From: Akkermansiaceae bacterium UBA5020
Lineage (GTDB): Bacteria; Verrucomicrobiota; Verrucomicrobiia; Verrucomicrobiales; DEV007
Direction: 5' to 3'
Length of the DNA: 22,248 nt
Assembly: GCA_002396885.1 (NCBI GenBank)
Contig: DGXY01000066.1
Location: forward strand, 1-22,248
The notes under the pieces are model-generated. The model saw only the letters and a list, made by a program, of their open reading frames with translations, searched no databases and was not told the DNA's origin. The position numbers and the translations under genes were made by a program. Below are positions 7,151-14,492 of this stretch, piece after piece; positions within the stretch are counted from its first letter, which is position 1; each line of letters opens with the position of its first letter.

Positions 7151-8581
7151 TCACTGGCCCGAAGCAGGCACGCGGCCCACGGGGCGGCGGTTCTTGCCCT
7201 TCTGGTTGGTGGCGGAGTCACCAATATCCTCGCGCATCCGCTCCGCCAGGGCGCGCAGGCGCGCCGCAACCTCTGGGTGTTTTCCAATCACGTCCGTCGT
7301 CTCGCCCACGTCCGCCGCGAGATCGTAGAGCGCCTCTGGCAGAAGTGCCTCCTTCGCGTCTCCCGGCTTCCGCTCATACGGGGTGTCGTCCATTGCCGTG
7401 CGCGGGAAGACGAGCTTCCAGTTCGCGCTGCGGACCGCCTCTAGTTTCTCCCCGTTGTAGTAGAAGAACGCGTCGTGAGGACTCGGCGCACCGGGCTTGG
7501 TCATCAGCGGGAGAATGTCCTTTCCATCGATGATCCGGTCCTGCGGAGGCTGCGCTCCGGCGATACCGGCCACGGTGGGCAGGACGTCCATCGCGGAGGC
7601 GATCTCGCGGCAGACGAGGCCGGCGGGGATCCGGCCCGGCCAACGCATCAGGCAAGGAACACGCACGCCTCCCTCCCGCGTGGTCGCCTTGGCCGCCCGC
7701 AGGGGGAAGGCCTGGCCGCGCTTGTCGTAAGGACCGCGTGTGTCCGGCCCGTTGTCCGAGGTGAACACGATGAGCGTCTGGTCTGCCAATCCAGTTTCAT
7801 CGAGTGCCTTCAAAACCTCGCCGACGCCCCAGTCCATGCATTCGACGACGTCCCCATACAAGCCCCGCGCCGATTTGCCCCGGAAGCCGTCGGAGACGTG
7901 CAACGGGATGTGCGGTGCGCTGTAGGCGAGATAAAGGAAGAACGGTTGGTCGCGTTTCGTCCGCACGAACTTCACCGCCTCTTCCGTGAACTGCTCGGTG
8001 AGCGTCTTCTGGTCGGGGTGCGGCTCGATGACCGTCTCGTCGCGGTGGAGGACAAAGGGTTGCATATCGTTGGGGAACATCATCCCGTAAAACGCGTCGA
8101 AGCCATGCTGGCGCGGGGAGAATGGGGCCAGGTGCCCGAGGTGCCACTTGCCAACGCAGGCGGTGGCGTAGCCGCGTTCCTTGAGGATCTCAGCCAGGGT
8201 GACCTCGTCGGGGTTCAGTCCCTCCAGGTGCGATTCGTAGAGAACTTGGGCGCCATTGCGTCCGAAGCTGGACATGCCCACCCGCACCGGATAGCAGCCA
8301 GTCATGAGTGCTGCGCGGGACGGGGTGCAGACGGAGGACGGTGCGTAGTAGTCGGTGAAGCGGGCACCCTCGGCGGCAAGCCGGTCGAGGTTCGGTGTCT
8401 GGATCTTCTCGAAGCCCGGGCGCTTGTCCGGGGTCCAGTAGCACCCGACGTCGTCGTAGCCGAGGTCATCGGTGAGGATGACGAGAATGTTGGGCTTGGA
8501 TGGCACATGACTGGCCGCGTGCAGCGTGACGAGCGGCGCCAGCAGCAGCGTGAGGAGGTAGAAGAAACGCCGGGATTTCAT
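7151..8581 (-). CDS. Exported type I sulfatase, CTPSR type, arylsulfatase A-like
   Basis: The product is 476 residues; the ATG at 8581 is chosen because it begins the signal peptide (MKSRRFFYLLTLLLAPLVTL, cleavage near HAA). An in-frame ATG at 8617 would add MYSRIERRYTIS in front of it. Asp38-Asp39 (LTDDLG), Cys85 in CTPSR, GKWHLGH with Lys145 and His147, APHIPL, and SDNGPD are all present, so it should be active after formylglycine formation. The C-terminal ERMREDIGDS and GKNRRPVGRVP block is typical of arylsulfatase A-like enzymes in this lineage. It is the first gene of the four-sulfatase run, so any promoter should lie in 8582-8971. Its 5' end and upstream sequence recur in front of the DUF5722-like gene at 14493-16532. 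Confidence 0.93.
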   Translation of the reverse strand: MKSRRFFYLLTLLLAPLVTLHAASHVPSKPNILVILTDDLGYDDVGCYWTPDKRPGFEKIQTPNLDRLAAEGARFTDYYAPSSVCTPSRAALMTGCYPVRVGMSSFGRNGAQVLYESHLEGLNPDEVTLAEILKERGYATACVGKWHLGHLAPFSPRQHGFDAFYGMMFPNDMQPFVLHRDETVIEPHPDQKTLTEQFTEEAVKFVRTKRDQPFFLYLAYSAPHIPLHVSDGFRGKSARGLYGDVVECMDWGVGEVLKALDETGLADQTLIVFTSDNGPDTRGPYDKRGQAFPLRAAKATTREGGVRVPCLMRWPGRIPAGLVCREIASAMDVLPTVAGIAGAQPPQDRIIDGKDILPLMTKPGAPSPHDAFFYYNGEKLEAVRSANWKLVFPRTAMDDTPYERKPGDAKEALLPEALYDLAADVGETTDVIGKHPEVAARLRALAERMREDIGDSATNQKGKNRRPVGRVPASGQ

Positions 8582-8652
8582 GGAGATAGTGTAACGCCTT
8601 TCGATCCGGGAATACATGGCCTAGGTCTGCCAAAAGTTGTCATCATCCTGCC

Positions 8653-8780
8653 ATGGCTCCCAAGTCCAACCAGAGAGCCTTTTTCGCCAGCATGGCAGAT
8701 CCACAGGCATTCCGGCTCATGTTTGATCCGCAGCCCAACGTGTTCTTCTTTGTGAAGGATCGCGAGAGCCGCCTCATCGC
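8653..8780 (+). pseudogene. N-terminal fragment of a PAS/AraC-type regulator (copy A)
   Basis: An ATG at 8653 opens a frame beginning MAPKSNQRAFFASM, with the stretch MFDPQPNVFFFVKDRES near residues 23-39. The pattern FD-x-x-P-x-VFFFVKDRE is what I associate with the start of the PAS sensor domain in AraC-type regulators of this phylum. After about 43 codons the family-like sequence ends and the frame runs on to 8907 through the antisense of an XRE fragment. It diverges from the sulfatase operon, the normal place for a local regulator, so I read it as the stump of one. The family call rests on memory of the motif and is moderate. Confidence 0.45.
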
Positions 8781-8942
8781 TTCCAGCTTGCCGATGTATT
8801 CGCGAATGATGCCACTCTCACGAGCAAGGCCGTATTTGCTCAGTCCGCAGCGTTCCCGCAGCTCCTGCAATCGGCGCCGCAGTCGCTCGCGGATGAGCTC
8901 GGCGTAGTCATGGGCGTCGTGGTTGTCCGGCGCTGTGGGCAT
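8781..8942 (-). pseudogene. Truncated XRE-type helix-turn-helix fragment (copy A)
   Basis: From an ATG at 8942 the minus strand encodes MPTAPDNHDAHDYAEL and then RRLQELRERCGLSKYGLARE and SGIIREYIGKLE. LSKYGLARESGI-x-REYIGKLE is the pattern of the recognition helices of XRE/Cro-type DNA-binding domains. The domain stops after its third helix at the junction with the antisense PAS fragment; the helices that normally complete the fold are missing. The frame itself stays open beyond the junction to 8643, so a chimeric protein of about 99 residues is possible, but a working regulator is unlikely. Confidence 0.55.
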
Positions 8943-8971
8943 GACGGTTCATGCGTGAGTGTTTTCGAGCC

Positions 8972-9808
8972 TCACTTCTCTGGCTGCGTTGGGAAATCCT
9001 TCGCGTATCGCGTCAGCAGCGCGGGCACGTCATTCGGCAGGATGTAGATCTTGCCCTTGATGGACTTCGTCTCGCCGGGTTTCAGGCCGCCGATGCGGAA
9101 GTCGGAGTGGAGGCAGCGGGCGACGCCTTGGAAGAGTTCCTGGTAAGGGTCGAATGCGACGGCGAAGAGTTGTTTCTCATCGCCGCTGAAGCAGCCGATG
9201 ATGCCGTTGCTGGGCACCAGCGGGTTGAGCGGGCGCGGGTTCACGTCGTTGCGTGGCACGTCCTTCGGGCACCAGACTTGGCCGGGGATGTAGCGGGCTT
9301 CTTTGATCCACGGCTTGATGTCGTTCATGCGTGTGAGCTTGCCGTCGAGAAAGAGGAAGCACTTGGGCAGGTAGTCGTCGATGTCCTTGCCCTTGTTGTC
9401 ATAGCCGGTGAAGTCGCCGAGGCGGATGCAGGGCTGCGCCCAGTGCGCGCCGGAGGCGGTCGCGGAGGGATTGTGCGCGGTGATGGCAAAGGTGACGTCG
9501 TCGGTGCTGGCGGTGATGGTGTGATCGACGATGACGCCGTCTTTGACCGTGCAGCGCAGCTTCATCGTCTTCTTGTCCTCGCTGAGTGAGAGGAGTTCCG
9601 TCGTGTGGCCGATGGTCGTGTCGTGCCAGTCGGCGGTGGTGGAGTTGGTGCGGCAATACGCTTCAAGGTAGTTGATGCGAATCTCGCCCTTCGGCAGATG
9701 CGGCCCCTGGATGACGAGCCAGTTCTTGTCGCGTGCGAGCGTCAGGTCGGGTGTCTGCGCGAAGGCGAAGCCAGCGGTGAGAAGGAGTAAGGCGAGCAGT
9801 GGTTTCAT
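8972..9808 (-). CDS. Conserved secreted protein of unknown function
   Basis: The product is 278 residues with a clear signal peptide (MKPLLALLLLTAGFAFA, cleavage before QTPD). The mature part is rich in alternating beta-strand patterns, for example RINYLEAYCR, MKLRCTVKDGVIVDHTI, FAITAHNPS, and a glycine-and-proline-containing GLKPGETKSIKGKIYIL near the end, like a beta-sandwich of the kind seen in sugar-mutarotase or carbohydrate-binding folds. I do not recognise a named family and see no obvious catalytic motif. It begins 43 bases after the large lipoprotein gene and is probably co-transcribed with it, so a joint role at the cell surface or in the periplasm is plausible. Confidence 0.75.
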   Translation of the reverse strand: MKPLLALLLLTAGFAFAQTPDLTLARDKNWLVIQGPHLPKGEIRINYLEAYCRTNSTTADWHDTTIGHTTELLSLSEDKKTMKLRCTVKDGVIVDHTITASTDDVTFAITAHNPSATASGAHWAQPCIRLGDFTGYDNKGKDIDDYLPKCFLFLDGKLTRMNDIKPWIKEARYIPGQVWCPKDVPRNDVNPRPLNPLVPSNGIIGCFSGDEKQLFAVAFDPYQELFQGVARCLHSDFRIGGLKPGETKSIKGKIYILPNDVPALLTRYAKDFPTQPEK

Positions 9809-9851
9809 GATGTCCGTTGTTGTGGTGATGATGGAATCGGCGGCGGCTCAT

Positions 9852-12800
9852 TCACTCGGCCTTTTCAAAACGGAGCGCGCCCCAGTGCTGGGGGTAGAGG
9901 CTGGTTTCGGTGGGGATGTCGGTGACGATGGTCATGCGCTTGTTGTGCCAGTAGGCGCGGGCGGTGGTCTCGATGGCGTTGCCGATGAGGACTCCGATGT
10001 CACCTCGCAGTGCCTTTGTCGCATCGGGTTGGAGCTGCAGGAGCTTCAAAGGAATGGAGAACTCGTAGAAGCTGCGTCCGGCGGTGTGCGATTCTTTGAG
10101 TTCGAGATCGGGGCTGGCGTCGAGGATCTCGTCGATGGCCACGGTTTGCACGGGCGACGTGAAGGTTTCGCGTCGTTGGGTGTTGTCGGAGACGGGGCGG
10201 TAGAGCGTGGCGGTGGGCTTGCCTTGATGCTGGGTCACGAGCAGACGCAGGTCGCCGAGGACGGGCTTGGTTCGGTCGGCTGCGGCGGTTGGGGCGGTGC
10301 CGAGTTGCAGGTCGATGGCTCCACCTCCTTTGAAGAGGATAGTCTTCGAGTCGGCGACGTTGCGGGTGAGCCGTTCGTGGCCGGGATCGCTTGAGCGCAC
10401 GGCGACGAAAAGCTTTTCATTGCCGATCTGCATCGCGGCTTCGGTCTTGCCGTCGATGGTGACCCACGGGGCTTTGATCCAATCGCCATCAAGACCATCC
10501 ACGACGGGCACGTTGCGTCCTCGGCGCATGAGGATGGTGAGGCCTTCGTCGCGGCTTTTCGCCTGGCGCAGTTTCTCCTGTTCGCTGGCGTAGTTTTGCG
10601 AGGCTTGCGCGAGTTCGGGGGTGAACTCGATGGTCTGCGCGGGCAAAGGCTGGAGCGTCTCCAATCCATCCAGCCGCGTGATGGTGGAATGGCCGTGACC
10701 GGCCACGAGATACACCTTCTGGTCGGGCGTTTGCGTCCAGGTGGTCCAGAACGTTTCCTCCGTGAGGCTGAGGTGGGCGAGCGACACGCCGCGTGATCCA
10801 TCGCGCGGACCGAGTGTGTAGTCTGGGCCGCTGCCAAGACCGAGCACGCGGCGGTCATGAAAAAGTTCCGCCACGAAGAGTCCGTCGGTGGTCATGACGA
10901 AGATGTTGCCGAAGTTGCCATAGATCGCCCACAGCTCGCCGATGCGTGCGTCGGATGCTTTGACTGGATAGCCAAGCACGCGGCAGGGACCGATCACATC
11001 GCCAGTGTGCCGGGGCTTGGGCGAGAAGTTCTGGCTGGCGTGCAGGCTGGGCCATTCGTTGGGATAACTCCAGCGCACCTTGCCGTCCTGATAGCCTGTG
11101 AAAGGACCTCCACTCACCACCCAGGTGCCGTCGGCGGCGACGAGCGGTTGACCACTGAGCCGTCCTTCAAAGCGGCGCTGCATCCGGGTGAGATCGTAGC
11201 TCGGCACTCCGTCTTTGCCGAACTGCGGCGGCTCGATTTCCCAGCCTGCGGAGCTGATGATGCGGAAGTCGGGCAGCATCGTCAGCAAGCCATCGGCACC
11301 GGCGCGTTCGATCACCTGCACTTCATCGGCATCGACCGCGCTATTGCCATTCCCATCGCTCCACGAGAGCAGGAATGCCGACTCGTCCTTGCCGCCGAAC
11401 TTGGATTTCAAATCCAGCGCTTTGAGCGGCGACCAGTTGCTCATCAGCGGCTTGGCATGACCCACCACGGCCACAGGAATCAGGCGATCCCCGCGAATGA
11501 GACCCATGCTGATGACCGGCCTGCCGCCGATGGGATTGGAGTTGAAACAATCGACGAGATACGTGCGGCCATCATGATGCAGCGGCAGTTCAGGAGCCCC
11601 GGGAAGTGACAGACCGCCATGTTCGTCCGGGCGCGAGAGCACGTTCTTTAACTGCCAGCCTCCCGTCTTCCAATCGAGCGTGAACTCCATCACGCAGCGC
11701 GCATTGAGATGTCCGCTGAAGGCGTAGAAGAAGCGCGACGGATCGCTCGCATCGATCGTTCCGCCGCCGCCATAGCCGGAGGGGCCGTAGAAGGCTCGCA
11801 GCAGCTTGCCGTCGGGACTCCAGGAGCTCAGGCGCTTCGGTGCCATGTCCGCTTCCGCGATCCACAAGCTGCCATCAGGCGCAATGCTGCACCCGTTCGG
11901 ATGGTGCAGATGCAGCGGATCGTAGCGGCCCGTTAGAGGCTTGCCGGCCTTGCCGATGGCCGATTGAAACTCGGCCGCTTCGGAAAAGATCTTCACCTGA
12001 TGACTGGTGCCCCAGTCGCTGATGAGCAGCCTGCCATCGGGATGCACCGTGATGCGCTGCGGGTCGTCAAGGCGCTCTGCCGGAATGACCGTCTCCGGCT
12101 TTTCTCCCGCACGCGCCGCCGCCACGCTCGGATAGCGCAGCAGTGCGCGACCGGAGATCATCAGCAAACGACCTCGCGCATCCACCGCCATGCCGCGTGG
12201 CGCATCGACTGTCGTTTCACCGAGCGTTTCGCCCTTGGCGCAAGACACAAACAGCAGTCGGTTCGTCTTCGGAAAACTCAGCACCGCCACGCCATCATGC
12301 ACCGCGAGTCCGCCGATGCGCTCGTCGTCCTTGTCCTCAAACTCCTGCCGCCACACCCGCCGCGCACCGGCTCCGTGTTCCCACAGTTCGCACAATTTCC
12401 CAAAGGCCACCGCGCTGTGGGCCCACACGCCCGCCCTGGCCTTGCTATCACGCGCCAGAAACTGCGCCCCGCACCAGCCACCCGCTGCACCGAAGCCACG
12501 CGTGCCCGCGACCTTGCGCCCCGTTTCATCCAGCCACACCGCGCCGTGGCCGATCTCGCCGACAAAGCTCACGACGAAGAACTGCTTCTTCTCCGGCACC
12601 CACAGGATGTCCGATGGAGGAGAATGGTCATGCAGCCAGCCGCCCGATCCATCCTCGGTCTTCCACGGCGGACTTCCCGCGGTGTAAGGCGTGAACTCAA
12701 ACTTCAAGTCCAGGGGCCCGCGCGACAACCCGCGCACGCGATACGATCCCGGCTGCGCAACGGCATAGCGCTGACGATTGAACCGCGCGATGCCTGAAAC

Positions 12801-13088
12801 GTGGATCTCCTCCACTCCATCCTCGCGCATCCCATCCCACCACACCGTTTGATCACCCGCTGGAAACGACTGCGCACTGATGAGATTCCGAACACGCTGC
12901 CCCTCCGCGTCCTCGATGACCAAGGTGACAGTGCGAGGCTCATCCAGATGAAACCGGATCGGCACCGGCGGGTGAGTGGCAGGCTCGGCGGCGTGGGTGA
13001 GGCAGCCTGACAAAACGAAAAGACCCAAGACAAGCGCGATGGACAGAATGCTGGTTGTAATCGTTGTGAAATGAAAGCGGCGGCTCAT
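9852..13088 (-). CDS. Large lipoprotein: FlgD-like N-terminus, likely beta-propeller, C-terminal CBM9-like domain
   Basis: The product is 1,078 residues. The N-terminus is an export signal ending in a lipobox (LSGC, Cys29), so it is probably lipid-anchored. Residues about 44-80 (RTVTLVIEDAEGQRVRNL through WWDG) match the FlgD-type immunoglobulin-like module often placed before propellers. The centre contains repeated NHL-like units such as GMAVDARGRLLMIS, ITVHPDGRLLISDWG and CSIAPDGSLWIAEAD. The last 215 or so residues begin VPVVDGLDGDWIKAPW and end WGALRFEKAE, the layout of CBM9/DOMON-like domains that bind sugars or haem. No catalytic residues are evident; a glycan-binding or scaffold role is my best inference. 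It is divergent from an AraC regulator with 105 bases between starts, so that regulator probably controls it. Confidence 0.8.
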   Translation of the reverse strand: MSRRFHFTTITTSILSIALVLGLFVLSGCLTHAAEPATHPPVPIRFHLDEPRTVTLVIEDAEGQRVRNLISAQSFPAGDQTVWWDGMREDGVEEIHVSGIARFNRQRYAVAQPGSYRVRGLSRGPLDLKFEFTPYTAGSPPWKTEDGSGGWLHDHSPPSDILWVPEKKQFFVVSFVGEIGHGAVWLDETGRKVAGTRGFGAAGGWCGAQFLARDSKARAGVWAHSAVAFGKLCELWEHGAGARRVWRQEFEDKDDERIGGLAVHDGVAVLSFPKTNRLLFVSCAKGETLGETTVDAPRGMAVDARGRLLMISGRALLRYPSVAAARAGEKPETVIPAERLDDPQRITVHPDGRLLISDWGTSHQVKIFSEAAEFQSAIGKAGKPLTGRYDPLHLHHPNGCSIAPDGSLWIAEADMAPKRLSSWSPDGKLLRAFYGPSGYGGGGTIDASDPSRFFYAFSGHLNARCVMEFTLDWKTGGWQLKNVLSRPDEHGGLSLPGAPELPLHHDGRTYLVDCFNSNPIGGRPVISMGLIRGDRLIPVAVVGHAKPLMSNWSPLKALDLKSKFGGKDESAFLLSWSDGNGNSAVDADEVQVIERAGADGLLTMLPDFRIISSAGWEIEPPQFGKDGVPSYDLTRMQRRFEGRLSGQPLVAADGTWVVSGGPFTGYQDGKVRWSYPNEWPSLHASQNFSPKPRHTGDVIGPCRVLGYPVKASDARIGELWAIYGNFGNIFVMTTDGLFVAELFHDRRVLGLGSGPDYTLGPRDGSRGVSLAHLSLTEETFWTTWTQTPDQKVYLVAGHGHSTITRLDGLETLQPLPAQTIEFTPELAQASQNYASEQEKLRQAKSRDEGLTILMRRGRNVPVVDGLDGDWIKAPWVTIDGKTEAAMQIGNEKLFVAVRSSDPGHERLTRNVADSKTILFKGGGAIDLQLGTAPTAAADRTKPVLGDLRLLVTQHQGKPTATLYRPVSDNTQRRETFTSPVQTVAIDEILDASPDLELKESHTAGRSFYEFSIPLKLLQLQPDATKALRGDIGVLIGNAIETTARAYWHNKRMTIVTDIPTETSLYPQHWGALRFEKAE

Positions 13089-13193
13089 GGTTCCATGTTA
13101 ACGAACCGTTGCTGGTCCTGTCATCAGCACAAACATCCAAAATCATGGACGAAACGCCGCGCCTATGGATAATTCGCTGATTGAGCCATCGCC
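13089..13193. promoter_or_regulatory. Divergent promoter region between the lipoprotein gene and the AraC-type regulator
   Basis: These 105 bases separate two start codons that point away from each other, so both promoters and any operator of the AraC-type protein should lie here. The only short symmetries I see are GTTAAC near 13098 and ATGGA/TCCAT-like words, too little to name a site. Confidence 0.4.
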
Positions 13194-14105
13194 ATGAAAT
13201 CACGTCCCACCCGAACCCCGTCCTTTGCGAACCCCGTCGGCTGGCCTGTCCCGAGCGGCTGGCGCATCGTAAAAGTCGATCATTCCCGCATGGCGGAGGC
13301 GCGCGGACCTTGCTGCCAGAGCTTCCTCGCCACCAGCGCCGGTCACTTTCCTCATGCCGCCGGCCACGACCGTTCGCGACCGCACGGCGCTGGCGAATTT
13401 GTTTTTGCTTGGCTTCTTCAAGGTAGCGGCTGGTGCGAGGTGAACGGCCAACGGCATGCCATTCATCCCGGCGACGTGATGGTGCTCGGACCGACCACGC
13501 CGCATGCCTACGGCTACGAAACCGAGCAAGCCTTGATTCTGCGCTGGTTCCACTGTCGGGGAGACGCCGCCGCTCAAATGGCCGCAGCGCTAGCCACCGG
13601 CGGTCACATCGTCCACGTCGGCAACGACCCTGCCCAGACAACCCTTCACGAAGAGGCCCTTTGTGCGCTGGAGCAAGTTCACAAGCCCGGCCAACTCAGC
13701 CTCGCCTCACAACTGCTCTCCGCGCTCGTCGCGCAATGGACCTGGCACCGCCACTCCCCATCGGCGACCGAAGCGACGACGACGGAGGACAAACTCGATC
13801 AACTCCTGTGGCACATGCGCAGCCACCTCGCCGAGCCGCTTAAACCCACCGAACTCGCCGCACGCCTGCGACTTTCGCCCTCGCACTTCCGCGCCGTCTT
13901 CCAGCGGCACACCGGTCGCCCGCCCACTCAATGGCTGCTCGAAACCCGCCTCGACCGCGCCCGCACGCTGCTGCGCGAAACGACCCTGAGCGTGAAAGAA
14001 GTCGCCTACGCCGTCGGCATCAGCGATCCGCTCTACTTCAGCCGTATTTTCACCCGTCACTTCAAATCGCCCCCACGCACGATGAAGCGGCTGAAAGAGC
14101 AATGA
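13194..14105 (+). CDS. AraC-family transcriptional regulator with N-terminal cupin
   Basis: The product is 303 residues. Residues 60-120 form a cupin-type sensor (LLQGSGWCEVNG, then HPGDVMVLGPTTPHAYG), which in AraC, RhaS and XylS-like proteins binds a sugar or dimerises. Residues about 200-300 hold the double helix-turn-helix: LAARLRLSPSHFRAVFQRHTG as the first and VKEVAYAVGISDPLYFSRIFTRHF as the second, which is the AraC signature. The start at 13194 is the only ATG giving a sensible length. It is divergent from the 1,078-residue lipoprotein gene, which with the secreted protein at 8972-9808 is its likely target. The inducer is probably a sugar from the glycan being degraded. Confidence 0.92.
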   Translation: MKSRPTRTPSFANPVGWPVPSGWRIVKVDHSRMAEARGPCCQSFLATSAGHFPHAAGHDRSRPHGAGEFVFAWLLQGSGWCEVNGQRHAIHPGDVMVLGPTTPHAYGYETEQALILRWFHCRGDAAAQMAAALATGGHIVHVGNDPAQTTLHEEALCALEQVHKPGQLSLASQLLSALVAQWTWHRHSPSATEATTTEDKLDQLLWHMRSHLAEPLKPTELAARLRLSPSHFRAVFQRHTGRPPTQWLLETRLDRARTLLRETTLSVKEVAYAVGISDPLYFSRIFTRHFKSPPRTMKRLKEQ

Positions 14106-14257
14106 ACACTGGAGGAGGGTCGTCGCCAGCGAAGGCCAAATCATCCTCGATAAACAAAATAACTCGCCACTATTTGCGAGGGGTAGGCGGAGGTGTCGGC
14201 TTTGTGTTAGTCGGCCAGATATGCGTCTTGAAGCGAGCCTATCGCCACCGACAGGCA

Positions 14258-14360
14258 ACCGATGGATTTCTGCTGATGCCGCACTCACGAGCCAGGGCGG
14301 ATGTAGCTTAGACCATCGCTTCTCGCAGTTCCTGCAAGCGCCTCGGCAACCGGTCCGGGA
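14258..14360 (-). pseudogene. Decayed XRE-type helix-turn-helix fragment (copy D)
   Basis: On the minus strand the sequence reads LPRRLQELREAMV, then a TAA, then in the same frame ATSALARECGIS. This aligns one-to-one with the XRE fragments at 8781-8942 and 16732-16893, with the stop in place of the GLS turn. A single-base deletion breaks the frame just after GIS. It is clearly dead but recognisable. The rest of 14106-14257 shows nothing I can support. Confidence 0.6.
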
Positions 14361-14387
14361 TATTTGGGCTGTGTTTTGACTCCAAGA

Positions 14388-14450
14388 TCACGCTGATTCG
14401 GCCAGCGGCGCGAGCAGCAGCGTGAGGAGGTGTCGAAGGAAGGATTTCAT
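14388..14450 (-). pseudogene. Relic signal-peptide start
   Basis: An ATG at 14450 on the minus strand begins a 20-residue export signal, MKSFLRHLLTLLLAPLAESA, and ends in TGA. It shares the 17-base run CTCCTCACGCTGCTGCT and the LAPL core with the 5' end of the sulfatase at 7151-8581. It lies immediately next to the XRE relic at 14258-14360, so the same two ingredients as in copies A and C recur here in the opposite order. Only the leader remains, not a gene. The bases between it and the stop at 14493 hold no other recognisable feature. Confidence 0.5.
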
Positions 14451-14492
14451 GGTTGAATCAAATGAAATGGGGCTGAACGCGCGGCGTCGATC

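Larger units (their letters stand above)
8529..8942. repeat. Chimeric leader/regulator direct repeat, copy A
   Basis: From the sulfatase start codon (8581) to 8942 this segment aligns without a gap to 16532-16893 at a constant offset of 7,951 bases, with roughly nine in ten bases the same over the left part. It also includes about 50 bases of signal-peptide code, which align with one codon of length difference. It contains a plus-strand PAS/AraC-like N-terminus and a minus-strand XRE-type fragment meeting near 8780. Together with the 29 bases up to the next gene it fills the gap between the sulfatase operon and the gene at 8972. Confidence 0.85.

Noticed and set aside
7475..8755. A 426-codon plus-strand frame across the CTPSR sulfatase
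   Set aside because: The opposite strand encodes a full sulfatase with all catalytic residues; the plus-strand product has no family-like motif and extends into the repeat by chance.
8643..8942. Copy A XRE fragment as an intact small regulator gene
   Set aside because: The helix-turn-helix domain is cut after its third helix and the following residues are antisense of another gene; I treat it as a relic, though a short expressed chimera cannot be excluded.
11964..12797. A 277-codon plus-strand frame inside the lipoprotein gene
   Set aside because: It is antisense to the propeller repeats and has biased composition typical of shadow frames.
14106..14492. Possible rho-independent terminator between the AraC-type gene and the convergent DUF5722-like gene
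   Set aside because: I could not find a convincing GC-rich hairpin followed by a T-run on either strand.
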